A stretch of 64,000 bases of DNA from Bacteroidota bacterium (GTDB lineage: Bacteria; Bacteroidota; Ignavibacteria; Ignavibacteriales; Melioribacteraceae), in assembly GCA_018829205.1 (NCBI GenBank), contig JAHJUE010000028.1:123625-187624 (forward strand). The letters run 5' to 3'. Every line of letters begins with the position of its first letter. The stretch's first letter is position 1. Below are positions 55,381 to 63,130 of the stretch, in pieces. Position numbers and translations under genes: made by a program. The notes beneath the pieces are model-generated. The model did no database searches and had not been told where the DNA came from. It worked only from the letters and a program-made list of their open reading frames with translations.

Positions 55381-56334
55381 ATGAATAATCATTTTGACGT
55401 AATAGTTATTGGCGCAGGAGCGGCCGGCTTAACGGCAGGGATTTATCTTTCGCGCGCAAAGGTAAGCACCCTTATTTTAAACGAAGGGGCAGTAGGAGGT
55501 CAAATGGTGCTTACTCACGAAATAGCGAATTACCCGGGTGTTGAGAATATAAGCGGATATGAGCTTGCGCGGATTATGAAAACACAAGCGCAGAAATTCG
55601 GCTGTGTTATAAAATCAAATTTAAAAATTACTTCTATGACGTTAGAAGAAAAAACCAAAAAAATTGAAGTAAATAATAAAGATATCTATACATCGAACGC
55701 CGTTATTATTGCAACCGGCGGAAAATCCAGAACTATCGGCGCGATCGGGGAAGATAGATTTAAAGGCAAGGGGATTTCCTATTGCGCGACATGCGACGGT
55801 GATTTTTTCCAGGATAAAGAAATTATAGTTGTCGGAGGAGGAAACTCAGCTTTGGAAGAAGCGGTATCATTAACAAAGTATGCCTCCAAGGTTACTGTAA
55901 TTCACCAGTTTGATCATTTTCAAGCACTGCAGCATTATGTTGAAGAAGCGGAAAATAATTCCAAAATAGATTTTATTATGGAATCCAAAATTGTGGAATT
56001 TATTGGGGATGAAAAACTTACTTCGGTAAAAATTCAAAATGTTGACACTCAGGAAATTACCGAAAAACAAATTGACGGCGTTTTTATTTTTATAGGATAT
56101 GTTCCTAATACCGAAAACCTTGAAGGAATTGTTGAACTTAATCAATGGAAAGAAATTATAGTTGATAAGAATATGATTACAAACATTCCCGGTGTTTTCG
56201 CGGCAGGCGATTCAATTCAGAAAAAGTACAGGCAGGTTACTACGGCAGTAGCCGACGGAACAGTAGCGGCGTTAAGCGCTTCTGAATATATAAATGAATT
56301 TAAAAAAGAATTAAGCTTAGTTAATGCTGTATAA
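55381..56334 (+). CDS. trxB: Thioredoxin reductase
   Basis: This 317-residue low-molecular-weight TrxB has an FAD motif (VIVIGAGAAGLTAGIYL), the redox-active pair Cys135/Cys138 in YCATCDGDFF, an NADPH motif (IIVVGGGNSALEEAVSL) and the C-terminal FAD segment GVFAAGDSIQKKYRQVTTAVADG. It reduces thioredoxins with NADPH, here presumably also the atypical partner encoded upstream. Confidence 0.95.
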   Translation: MNNHFDVIVIGAGAAGLTAGIYLSRAKVSTLILNEGAVGGQMVLTHEIANYPGVENISGYELARIMKTQAQKFGCVIKSNLKITSMTLEEKTKKIEVNNKDIYTSNAVIIATGGKSRTIGAIGEDRFKGKGISYCATCDGDFFQDKEIIVVGGGNSALEEAVSLTKYASKVTVIHQFDHFQALQHYVEEAENNSKIDFIMESKIVEFIGDEKLTSVKIQNVDTQEITEKQIDGVFIFIGYVPNTENLEGIVELNQWKEIIVDKNMITNIPGVFAAGDSIQKKYRQVTTAVADGTVAALSASEYINEFKKELSLVNAV

Positions 56335-56336
56335 AA

Positions 56337-56378
56337 AAACCGCATTGGAAAATACTATTTGATTTTCTAATGCGGTTT
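56337..56378. terminator. Bidirectional terminator between trxB and the ABC-F gene
   Basis: AAACCGCATT...AATGCGGTTT is a perfect 10-bp stem, extended internally by GAAAAT/ATTTTC, with A-rich and T-rich flanks on both sides. It separates two convergent genes. Confidence 0.88.
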
Positions 56379-56398
56379 AAATTTCTATAAAGGAAAAT

Positions 56399-58024
56399 TT
56401 ACATCATTACATCTTCATGCAGCTTTTCCCTCAGCTTTTTCACTTCCGGATCGGCAATGTATTCATCAAAAGTCATTTCTTTATCAATTATTCCCAAAGG
56501 TGTAATTTCTATAATTCTGTTCGCGACTGTTTGAATAAACTGATGATCGTGAGTAATTAGTAAAACACATCCGGGGAATTCAATTAAGGAATTATTTAAA
56601 GCAGTAATTGCTTCAAGATCAAGATGGTTTGTCGGTTCGTTAAACAACAATACGTTTGATCCTGCGAGCATCATTTTTGAAAACATGCATCTTACTTTTT
56701 CACCCCCGGAAAGCACATTTGCTTTTTTTAGTGATTCTTCTCCGGTAAAAAGCATTCTTCCTAAAAATCCTCTTATAAATGTTATGTCTCTTTCAACTGA
56801 ATATTGCCGCAGCCAGTCAATTAAATTATCGTCCGTATTAAAATAAGCAGTATTATCTTTAGGAAAGTATGCTTGCGAAGTTGTAACGCCCCAACGGTAA
56901 TCCCCTTCGTCCGGTTTTAATTCATCCATTAATATTCTGAACAGCGCTGTTTTGGCAATATCGTGAGAACCGACAAAAGCAATTTTATCATTTTTATTAA
57001 TTGTAAAAGAAACATTATTTAAAACTAATTCGCCGTCAATTTTTTTAGAAATATTATTAACCGACAAAACATTGTTGCCAATCTCTCTTTCAGGTTTAAA
57101 ATGTATATAAGGAAGTTTACGCGATGAAGGCTTGATTTCTTCAACCGTCATTTTTTCTAGAAGTCTTTTTCGCGAAGTAGCCTGTTTGGATTTAGAAGCG
57201 TTGGCGCTGAACCGCGCTACAAATTCTTTTAATTCTTCAATCTTGGCTTCGGTCTTTTTATTAGCGTCTTTAGCCTGCTGAAGGGCAAGCTGACTTGATT
57301 CAAGCCAGAAATCATAATTACCTGTATAAATTTGAATTTTACCGTAATCAATATCGGCTATATGCGTGCAAACATTGTTTAAAAAATGCCTGTCATGCGA
57401 TACTACAATTACAGTATTTTTAAAATTAATTAAAAACTCTTCCAGCCAGTTTATTGAAGCAATATCAAGGTGGTTGGTTGGTTCGTCAAGCAATAATATA
57501 TCAGGGTTTCCGAAAAGGGCTTGAGCTAGAAGAACTTTTACCTTTTGATTACCTGAAAGCTCGGCCATTGATTTATTCTGTAAATCCTCACCAATTCCTA
57601 AACTGCTAAGAAGAGAGCCCGCTTCGGATTCGGCTTCCCATCCGTTTAACTCGGCAAAATCACTTTCCAACTCGGCCGTTCTCATTCCGTCTTCATCGCT
57701 AAAATCGCTTTTTGCATAAAGAGTATCTTTCTCTTTCATTATATCGTAAAGTTTGCGGTGTCCCATAATTACGGTCTGCAGCACTTCAAGCGCGTCAAAT
57801 TCATAATGGTTTTGTTTTAATACCGCTAGCCGTTTCCCCGGTGAAATTGAAATAATTCCGGATGAAGGTTCAATTTCACCCGACATTATTTTTAGAAGTG
57901 TTGATTTTCCCGCGCCGTTAGCGCCGATAATACCGTAACAATTGCCGGGTGAAAATCTAATATTAACATCTTCAAATAAAACACGCTTGCCGTATCTTAA
58001 ACTTATATTGCTTGTACTTAACAT
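56399..58024 (-). CDS. ABC-F ATPase, YbiT-like, with degenerate second domain
   Basis: From ATG 58024 it has 541 residues without membrane segments. NBD1 is canonical (GIIGANGAGKSTLLKI, ELSGNQKVKVLLAQ, ILLLDEPTNHLD). NBD2 departs: Walker A is VGSHDIAKTALFRI (Gly of GK replaced by Ala) and Walker B is VLLFNEPTNHLD with Asn where Asp normally binds Mg. The signature LSGGEKVR is intact. The arrangement resembles YbiT-group ABC-F proteins, thought to act on the ribosome. Impaired hydrolysis at one site is an inference. Confidence 0.88.
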   Translation of the reverse strand: MLSTSNISLRYGKRVLFEDVNIRFSPGNCYGIIGANGAGKSTLLKIMSGEIEPSSGIISISPGKRLAVLKQNHYEFDALEVLQTVIMGHRKLYDIMKEKDTLYAKSDFSDEDGMRTAELESDFAELNGWEAESEAGSLLSSLGIGEDLQNKSMAELSGNQKVKVLLAQALFGNPDILLLDEPTNHLDIASINWLEEFLINFKNTVIVVSHDRHFLNNVCTHIADIDYGKIQIYTGNYDFWLESSQLALQQAKDANKKTEAKIEELKEFVARFSANASKSKQATSRKRLLEKMTVEEIKPSSRKLPYIHFKPEREIGNNVLSVNNISKKIDGELVLNNVSFTINKNDKIAFVGSHDIAKTALFRILMDELKPDEGDYRWGVTTSQAYFPKDNTAYFNTDDNLIDWLRQYSVERDITFIRGFLGRMLFTGEESLKKANVLSGGEKVRCMFSKMMLAGSNVLLFNEPTNHLDLEAITALNNSLIEFPGCVLLITHDHQFIQTVANRIIEITPLGIIDKEMTFDEYIADPEVKKLREKLHEDVMM

Positions 58025-58323
58025 AATCTCTTTCTTTTTTAACTGAAATAATATATAAAAAATAGTCTGCAATATAAGGAATAATTGGGAGATTAAGGAA
58101 TTTGGAGCTGAAGTAATAAAGCAATTATAAAATTTAACCTAAAATTCTCCGGCAAATCATAAAATAATTCATTTATTATCTGTTTAAAGTTTCGGATAAA
58201 AAAATTGTTTAAATTATTTATAATTGTTATAATCCTTAAATCTTTCTCAATCAAATACAGGCAATATGAGTATTTGTATAAAATATTATTAATTGTTATT
58301 ACATTTTTGGGCACTGAAAAAAT

Positions 58324-58593
58324 ATGTTATTAAATGATGAGAATGATAAAAAACCTATAATAGAATATCCTTGAGAATGGACATATAGAATAATAGGTAA
58401 CAATATTAATAAAATGGTAGAAGCTGTTGAAAACGCGGTAAGCGGGATGGAGTATGATCTTCAAGCATCTAATATTAGTCAAAAGGGGAGTTATTTCAGC
58501 ATAAGTTTAAAAGTGATGGTTGATAATCAGGTAATACGCGATATAATTTATGAGAAAATAAATAATCACGAAAATGTTAAAATGGTACTGTAA
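58324..58593 (+). pseudogene. DUF493 (YbeD-like) gene with in-frame TGA at codon 17
   Basis: The frame from ATG 58324 to TAA 58591 has 89 codons, normal for DUF493. After IIEYP comes TGA (58372-58374), then EWTYRIIGNNINKMVEAVE and, to the end, SNISQKGSYFSISLKVMV, then NHENVKMVL, which match YbeD (FPTPFTYKVMG, GNYHSVSI, IDIVRMVL). The interrupted position follows the Pro of the YP-x-x-W-x-Y-x-I-x-G motif and is often Cys in relatives. So TGA could be one mutation from TGC/TGT, a selenocysteine codon, or an assembly error. Other genes here use TGA as stop. No obvious SECIS-type hairpin follows. Confidence 0.7.
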
Positions 58594-58662
58594 CCGGCGC
58601 TGAAATTAATTTCGAATCTGCAATTATACTTTCTTATATTTATTTTATAATAATTCGGCTGA

Positions 58663-59664
58663 ATGATGGATTCATTAAATCTGCTTGTTGTTGAAGATAA
58701 CTTTTCCTCGCGTTTCGCTTTAAGAAAACTTCTTATCAGAAAAGGTTTTAATGTTTTTGATGTTGAAAACGGGAAGGAAGCCTTTGAAATATTAAAAAAT
58801 AATGATATAGATATTGTTGTAACCGATTGGCTTATGCCTGAAATGGACGGCATGGCGCTTACAAAAAAAATTAGAGAAGTCTTAAAAAAACAGCCTATTA
58901 TAATTATTCTTACAGCAGTTAATTCCAAAGAAGCGAAAAAGAAATCTCTGTTTTCAGGGGCCGATGAGTATGTCTCAAAACCTGTTGAAATAAACAACTT
59001 AGTTGACATTATTAACAATGCCTTAAACAAAAAATTAGCAAAGACGCGTTTGCCGGAAATATCAAAATTTGAACCTCCAGTTTTAATGGACTACTTCTGT
59101 ACGGGAATAGCGGCTTCAACGGGGGGTCCGCAAACATTAACAAAGTTTTTTTCGGAATTAGGAAAAGTTGAAAGTTCTGCTTTTCTTGTAGTTCAGCACG
59201 GACCGGCATGGATGCTAGAATCATTTGTGCATTCACTTCAAAAAGTTACTTCAATGCCCGTTGTTTTAGGAGAAGAAAAACTTGAAGTAGTTCCTGGCGT
59301 AGTATATATCGCTCCCGGAAAAAGACATATGATTATTGACGAAGAAAAAATTGCTATAAAATTAATTGATACCGAACCTATTAATTTTGTTAAACCTTCG
59401 GCCGATCCTTTATTCAAAAGTATTGCGTCTATCTTCGGGAAAAAAAGCATCGGAGTGGTTTTTACCGGCATGGGAAGCGACGCTTCATACGGAGCGGGAT
59501 ATATTTCCGCAGCCGGCGGAAGAGTATTTGTTCAGGATCCTCAATCGGCAATTCTTCCCAATATGCCCGAATCGGTAATTAATTTAAACCTTGCCAACAG
59601 GATATTTAGTTTAAATGATATGGCGGTAATGTTTAACGCCGAATTAAAAAAATTCTGGAAATAA
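58663..59664 (+). CDS. cheB: CheB-type protein-glutamate methylesterase with receiver domain
   Basis: This 333-residue protein has an N-terminal receiver (acidic pocket ED at 11-12, phospho-acceptor Asp55 in VVTDWLMPE, Lys in YVSKPVE) and a C-terminal CheB methylesterase with catalytic Ser152 (AASTGGPQ), His179 (VVQHGPAW) and Asp273 (TGMGSDASYG). CheB removes methyl groups from chemoreceptors, or amide groups from Gln. No cheA, cheR or receptor gene lies in the window, so it may serve a distant chemosensory system or another target. It could start at the second of two adjacent ATGs. Confidence 0.92.
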   Translation: MMDSLNLLVVEDNFSSRFALRKLLIRKGFNVFDVENGKEAFEILKNNDIDIVVTDWLMPEMDGMALTKKIREVLKKQPIIIILTAVNSKEAKKKSLFSGADEYVSKPVEINNLVDIINNALNKKLAKTRLPEISKFEPPVLMDYFCTGIAASTGGPQTLTKFFSELGKVESSAFLVVQHGPAWMLESFVHSLQKVTSMPVVLGEEKLEVVPGVVYIAPGKRHMIIDEEKIAIKLIDTEPINFVKPSADPLFKSIASIFGKKSIGVVFTGMGSDASYGAGYISAAGGRVFVQDPQSAILPNMPESVINLNLANRIFSLNDMAVMFNAELKKFWK

Positions 59665-59665
59665 G

Positions 59666-61894
59666 TTAATCCAGTTTTGCTTTCCTGAATCTTAATGAAT
59701 TACTTACAACGCTTACCGAACTTAATGACATCGCAAGCGCTGCAAACATTGGGTTCAGCAATCCTAACGCAGCTAAGGGAATTCCTACTGAATTATAAAT
59801 AAAAGCCCAAAATAAATTTTGTTTAATTGTTCGAATTGTTTTGTGCGAAAGAACGATAGCTTTATGAATATCTTTTAAAGAGCCTTTCATTAAAGTAATT
59901 GAAGCGGAATCAATTGCAACGTCTGTTCCCGTTCCTATTGCTATCCCCACATTTGCTAAAGCAAGCGCTGGAGCGTCATTAATACCATCGCCAACCATTG
60001 CCACAATTTCGTTTTTATCTTTATACTTTTTAACAATGTCGGACTTCTCGCGGGGAAGTACTTCGTAATAAACATCCGTGATCCCTACTTTTTTCGCAAT
60101 TGATTCCGCTGATGATTTATTATCGCCGGTTGCAAGACTTAATTTTATATTCATTGATAATAATTTTTGTACAGCCTCTGCGGAGTCACTTTTAATTGGA
60201 TCGTCAATAACAAGCAGGCCTTTAATTTTTTCATCTATTGCTACAAAAATTACCGTTTTGGAATCGTTAAATACATCAACGAATTTTTCTTTTATTTCGT
60301 CTGCGGCAATTCCGAATTCCGACATTAGTTTTTGGTTTCCGATTATAACGTTTTTACCTTTAAATAATGCGGTAAGACCCATTCCGGGATAATTAGCGAA
60401 TGATTCTACGCTGCCGTTTTCTATGTTATTTAATTCAATTCCGTTTACAATAGCCTGCGACAACGGGTGTTCGCTTTTCTTTTCAACATGAGCGACTATA
60501 TTCAACAATTCATTTTTATCGATATCAATATTAATGGTGTTTACTAATTTCGGTTTTCCTTCGGTAATAGTTCCTGTTTTATCTAATATTATTCTGCTAG
60601 TCTTGTTTAGTATTTCAAGGCTTTCGGCATTTTTAATTAATATTCCGTTTTTTGCCCCCAGTCCGGTTCCTACCATAATTGCTGTCGGTGTTGCCAATCC
60701 TAATGCGCATGGACATGCGATAATTAATACGGCAACAAAATGAATAAGCGCTTGTGAAAAATCGGCTCCTGCTAACAACCAAACTATAAATGTAAATATT
60801 GCGATTCCAATTACCGTTGGAACAAAAATACCCGCAATTTTATCGGCTAATTTTTGTATTGGCGCTTTGCTGCCCTGTGCGTCTTCAACTAATTTAATAA
60901 TTTGACCAAGTACGGAATTATTATTTGCCTCCGTAACTTTAAACATGAAGGACCCGTTTTTATTAATTGTTCCTCCGATTACTTTTTCATTTACATTTTT
61001 TTCAACCGGGATGCTTTCGCCGGTTATCATTGATTCATCAATTGCTGAAAATCCTTCTGTTATTTCTCCGTCGGCGGGAATTTTATTCCCCGGTTTTACA
61101 ATTACAATATCACCGGGAAGCAACTTATCTATTTTTACTTCTTCTTCCTTGCCGTTTTTAAGAACAAGTGCGGTTTTGGGACGCAGTCCTATTAATTCTT
61201 TAATTGAACTGCGGGTTTTATTTTTTGCCCGGCTTTCTAGTAGTCTTCCTAAAAGTATAAGGGTAATAATTACTCCAGCTGTTTCAAAATATACATGCGG
61301 TTGAATGCCCGGACTAATAATATATTCGGGGAAAAGAGTTACGACTAAACTGTACAGATAAGCAGAACCGGTACCAATAGCTACGAGTGTATTCATTTCG
61401 GCTGAGAAATGTTTTATGTTTGACCAGGCAATTACGAAAAATCTTTTTGCCGAAACGAACATTAATGGGGTTGTTAATACAAGTAAAAATTTTTGCGTTT
61501 GTTCCGGCGTGAAACTCCAAATGATTTTAAACCAGTTAAACTGCATATCTGCCGACATGCTGATTATAAAAATCGGAATGGTCAAAATAAGAGCGAAGAA
61601 AAAATCTCTTTTTAATTCGTTATAGTGTTGATCAATTTCATTTTCAAGACCGTTTCCGGAAACGTTTTTAGCATTATCTTCATTCAATTTAAGTTTATAT
61701 CCGTATTCTTCTATTGCCTTTGCAACTTCATCCAAATTTACTTTTGAATTGTCGGCATTAAAAGAAACTTTCTCGGAAGCAAAATTTACAGACACATCAT
61801 CAAGACCGTCAAATTTTTTCAATATTTTTTCAACACGCGCAACACAGCTAGCGCATGTCATTCCCTCAACTGGCAAATTATATTTTGTGCTCAT
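59666..61894 (-). CDS. copA: Copper-translocating P-type ATPase
   Basis: This 742-residue P1B-type ATPase has one N-terminal HMA domain (GMTCASCVARVEKI, Cys14/Cys17), eight membrane helices with the transport motif IIACPCALGLATP, the phosphorylation site ILDKTGTITEG, the nucleotide-domain HP pair (KKSEHPLSQ) and the hinge MVGDGINDAPALA. CPC-type members of the copper-exporting group pump Cu(I) out of the cytoplasm. It is encoded 37 bp after copZ. Confidence 0.95.
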   Translation of the reverse strand: MSTKYNLPVEGMTCASCVARVEKILKKFDGLDDVSVNFASEKVSFNADNSKVNLDEVAKAIEEYGYKLKLNEDNAKNVSGNGLENEIDQHYNELKRDFFFALILTIPIFIISMSADMQFNWFKIIWSFTPEQTQKFLLVLTTPLMFVSAKRFFVIAWSNIKHFSAEMNTLVAIGTGSAYLYSLVVTLFPEYIISPGIQPHVYFETAGVIITLILLGRLLESRAKNKTRSSIKELIGLRPKTALVLKNGKEEEVKIDKLLPGDIVIVKPGNKIPADGEITEGFSAIDESMITGESIPVEKNVNEKVIGGTINKNGSFMFKVTEANNNSVLGQIIKLVEDAQGSKAPIQKLADKIAGIFVPTVIGIAIFTFIVWLLAGADFSQALIHFVAVLIIACPCALGLATPTAIMVGTGLGAKNGILIKNAESLEILNKTSRIILDKTGTITEGKPKLVNTINIDIDKNELLNIVAHVEKKSEHPLSQAIVNGIELNNIENGSVESFANYPGMGLTALFKGKNVIIGNQKLMSEFGIAADEIKEKFVDVFNDSKTVIFVAIDEKIKGLLVIDDPIKSDSAEAVQKLLSMNIKLSLATGDNKSSAESIAKKVGITDVYYEVLPREKSDIVKKYKDKNEIVAMVGDGINDAPALALANVGIAIGTGTDVAIDSASITLMKGSLKDIHKAIVLSHKTIRTIKQNLFWAFIYNSVGIPLAALGLLNPMFAALAMSLSSVSVVSNSLRFRKAKLD

Positions 61895-61931
61895 TTTATT
61901 AATCCTTTTTTTCTTCGGCTGCTTGATTTCC

Positions 61932-62138
61932 TCATTCGTGCGATTTTACTTTATAACCCTCATCCTCAATCGCATTAATTAAATCTTGTTCGTTTACTTC
62001 CGCTTCATCAAAAGTAACCATTGCTTTCCCTATTTCTACTTTTAAATCTGCCGGATTAAATACTTCTAAAGCTTTTTTAATGCCTATAACACAATGGTTG
62101 CAGCTCATCCCGTCTATATTAAATTTTTTAGTGGTCAT
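61932..62138 (-). CDS. copZ: Copper chaperone with HMA domain
   Basis: This 68-residue protein is a single heavy-metal-associated domain with GMSCNHCVIGIKKAL as the C-x2-C metal motif. It probably carries Cu(I) to CopA. Its start lies 64 bp from the nearer of two direct repeats that may bind the AraC-type regulator. Confidence 0.92.
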   Translation of the reverse strand: MTTKKFNIDGMSCNHCVIGIKKALEVFNPADLKVEIGKAMVTFDEAEVNEQDLINAIEDEGYKVKSHE

Positions 62139-62201
62139 TTTGGTTCTTCCTTATATTTATTAATTACGCGGTAAAATTATAAAATGAAAGAGGTTATTAC
62201 G

Positions 62202-62236
62202 TTACAAAATATTTTAAATGATTTACAAAATTTTTT
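62202..62236 (-). promoter_or_regulatory. 21-bp-spaced direct repeats, candidate AraC-type operator
   Basis: TTACAAAAT-W-TTTT occurs at 62202-62215 and 62223-62236, exactly 21 bp apart (two helical turns), with 13 of 14 positions equal. Direct half-sites at this spacing are typical of AraC-family operators. They lie between the araC-like gene and copZ. Confidence 0.5.
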
Positions 62237-62241
62237 GATGC

Positions 62242-62805
62242 TTATTTCAGATTATCGATTGGCTTTCTTTTTATAGAAGTGTTTTTCTTAAATTCGCTTG
62301 CTGTCATGCCGGTTACTTTTTTAAATTGCGATGACAGGTGGTTTACGCTGTTATAACCTAATTTATAAGCGATTTCACTTAATGTTAGATCGCCGTATTT
62401 TAATAATTCTTTTGCTCTTTCAATCTTCTGAAGTATAAAAAAATGTTCAATTGTAAAATTTTCGGTTGATGAAAATAGTGTGCTTAAATAAGAATAATCT
62501 TTTGAAAAGTTGGTTTCAATCAATTCAGATAAATTTAAACTAAGATCTATGTTCGAGTGGTGAACATATTCAATTATTACAGTTTTGATATTTTCAATAA
62601 TTTTTGCGGTTTTATCTTCAATAAGCTCAAACCCGTTTTCTTCAAGTACATTTTTAATTTTTTGTCTTTGACTAGGGTCTGGATTTTCTTTTATTTCGGC
62701 CTCTCCCAAGGTTAAATTTATTATTGTATATCCAAGTTTTTTTAATTCCTCATTAACAACCCTTATACATCTATTACAGACCATATTTTTTATAAATAAT
62801 TTCAT
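62242..62805 (-). CDS. AraC-family regulator with N-terminal HMA-like metal domain
   Basis: Residues 1-65 form an HMA-like ferredoxin fold with a metal-type motif (IKNMVCNRCIRVVNEEL, Cys10/Cys13). Residues 85-180 are an AraC DNA-binding domain, with helices SELIETNFSKDYSYLSTLFS and LTLSEIAYKLGYNSVNHLSSQFKKVTG. The gene lies upstream of copZ and copA on the same strand, so the protein is probably a copper (or related metal) sensor switching on copZ-copA. That link is inferred from the Cys pair and the neighbours. Confidence 0.85.
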   Translation of the reverse strand: MKLFIKNMVCNRCIRVVNEELKKLGYTIINLTLGEAEIKENPDPSQRQKIKNVLEENGFELIEDKTAKIIENIKTVIIEYVHHSNIDLSLNLSELIETNFSKDYSYLSTLFSSTENFTIEHFFILQKIERAKELLKYGDLTLSEIAYKLGYNSVNHLSSQFKKVTGMTASEFKKNTSIKRKPIDNLK

Positions 62806-63130
62806 AACTCAAAATAGTATAATCAAATTAATGATACTTTAAAAAATTATCATATTTTTTCCTTTAAATCTGTAATTTATTATTGTATTGCTATTAGATA
62901 CAGGAAATTTAAATTGTCTTAATTCACTATCTTAAAGCTAAAAAAAATTATTAATTTAGTGGACAAAAGATATATTAAGTATTATATTCAAATAAGACAA
63001 TAAGATATACTTTATATGTCTTATAGGTTTTCGATCGCTGTCCAAAAACAGTTAGCCTACTTTGTTGTTTTAAGGGGCGGCACAGGGGTTTCATCAAAAC
63101 TATTAAAATATTAAAACGAGGTGTTAGCCT
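62806..63130. other. Intergenic region before the repeat-protein gene
   Basis: No gene is seen in these 325 bases. An 8-bp inverted repeat, ATAAGACA at 62992-62999 and TGTCTTAT at 63017-63024, could be an operator or hairpin. GTTAGCCTA occurs twice (63051-63059 and 63123-63131, the second touching the start codon). 62964-62988 resembles 51574-51598. I found no convincing riboswitch. Confidence 0.4.

Noticed and set aside
58093..58314. 73-codon minus-strand ORF between the ABC-F and DUF493 genes
   Set aside because: No recognisable motif, no ribosome-binding site and an AT-driven amino-acid composition; kept as unexplained non-coding sequence.
58375..58440. SECIS element after the in-frame TGA of the DUF493 gene
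   Set aside because: Only short A/T pairings are visible, and the one longer pairing (ACCTAT with ATAGGT) would place the TGA in its loop, unlike known bacterial SECIS elements.
63000..63130. Riboswitch (c-di-GMP-like) in front of the repeat-protein gene
   Set aside because: A GGCACAGGGG segment recalled the c-di-GMP-I core, but the other conserved segments and stems are missing.
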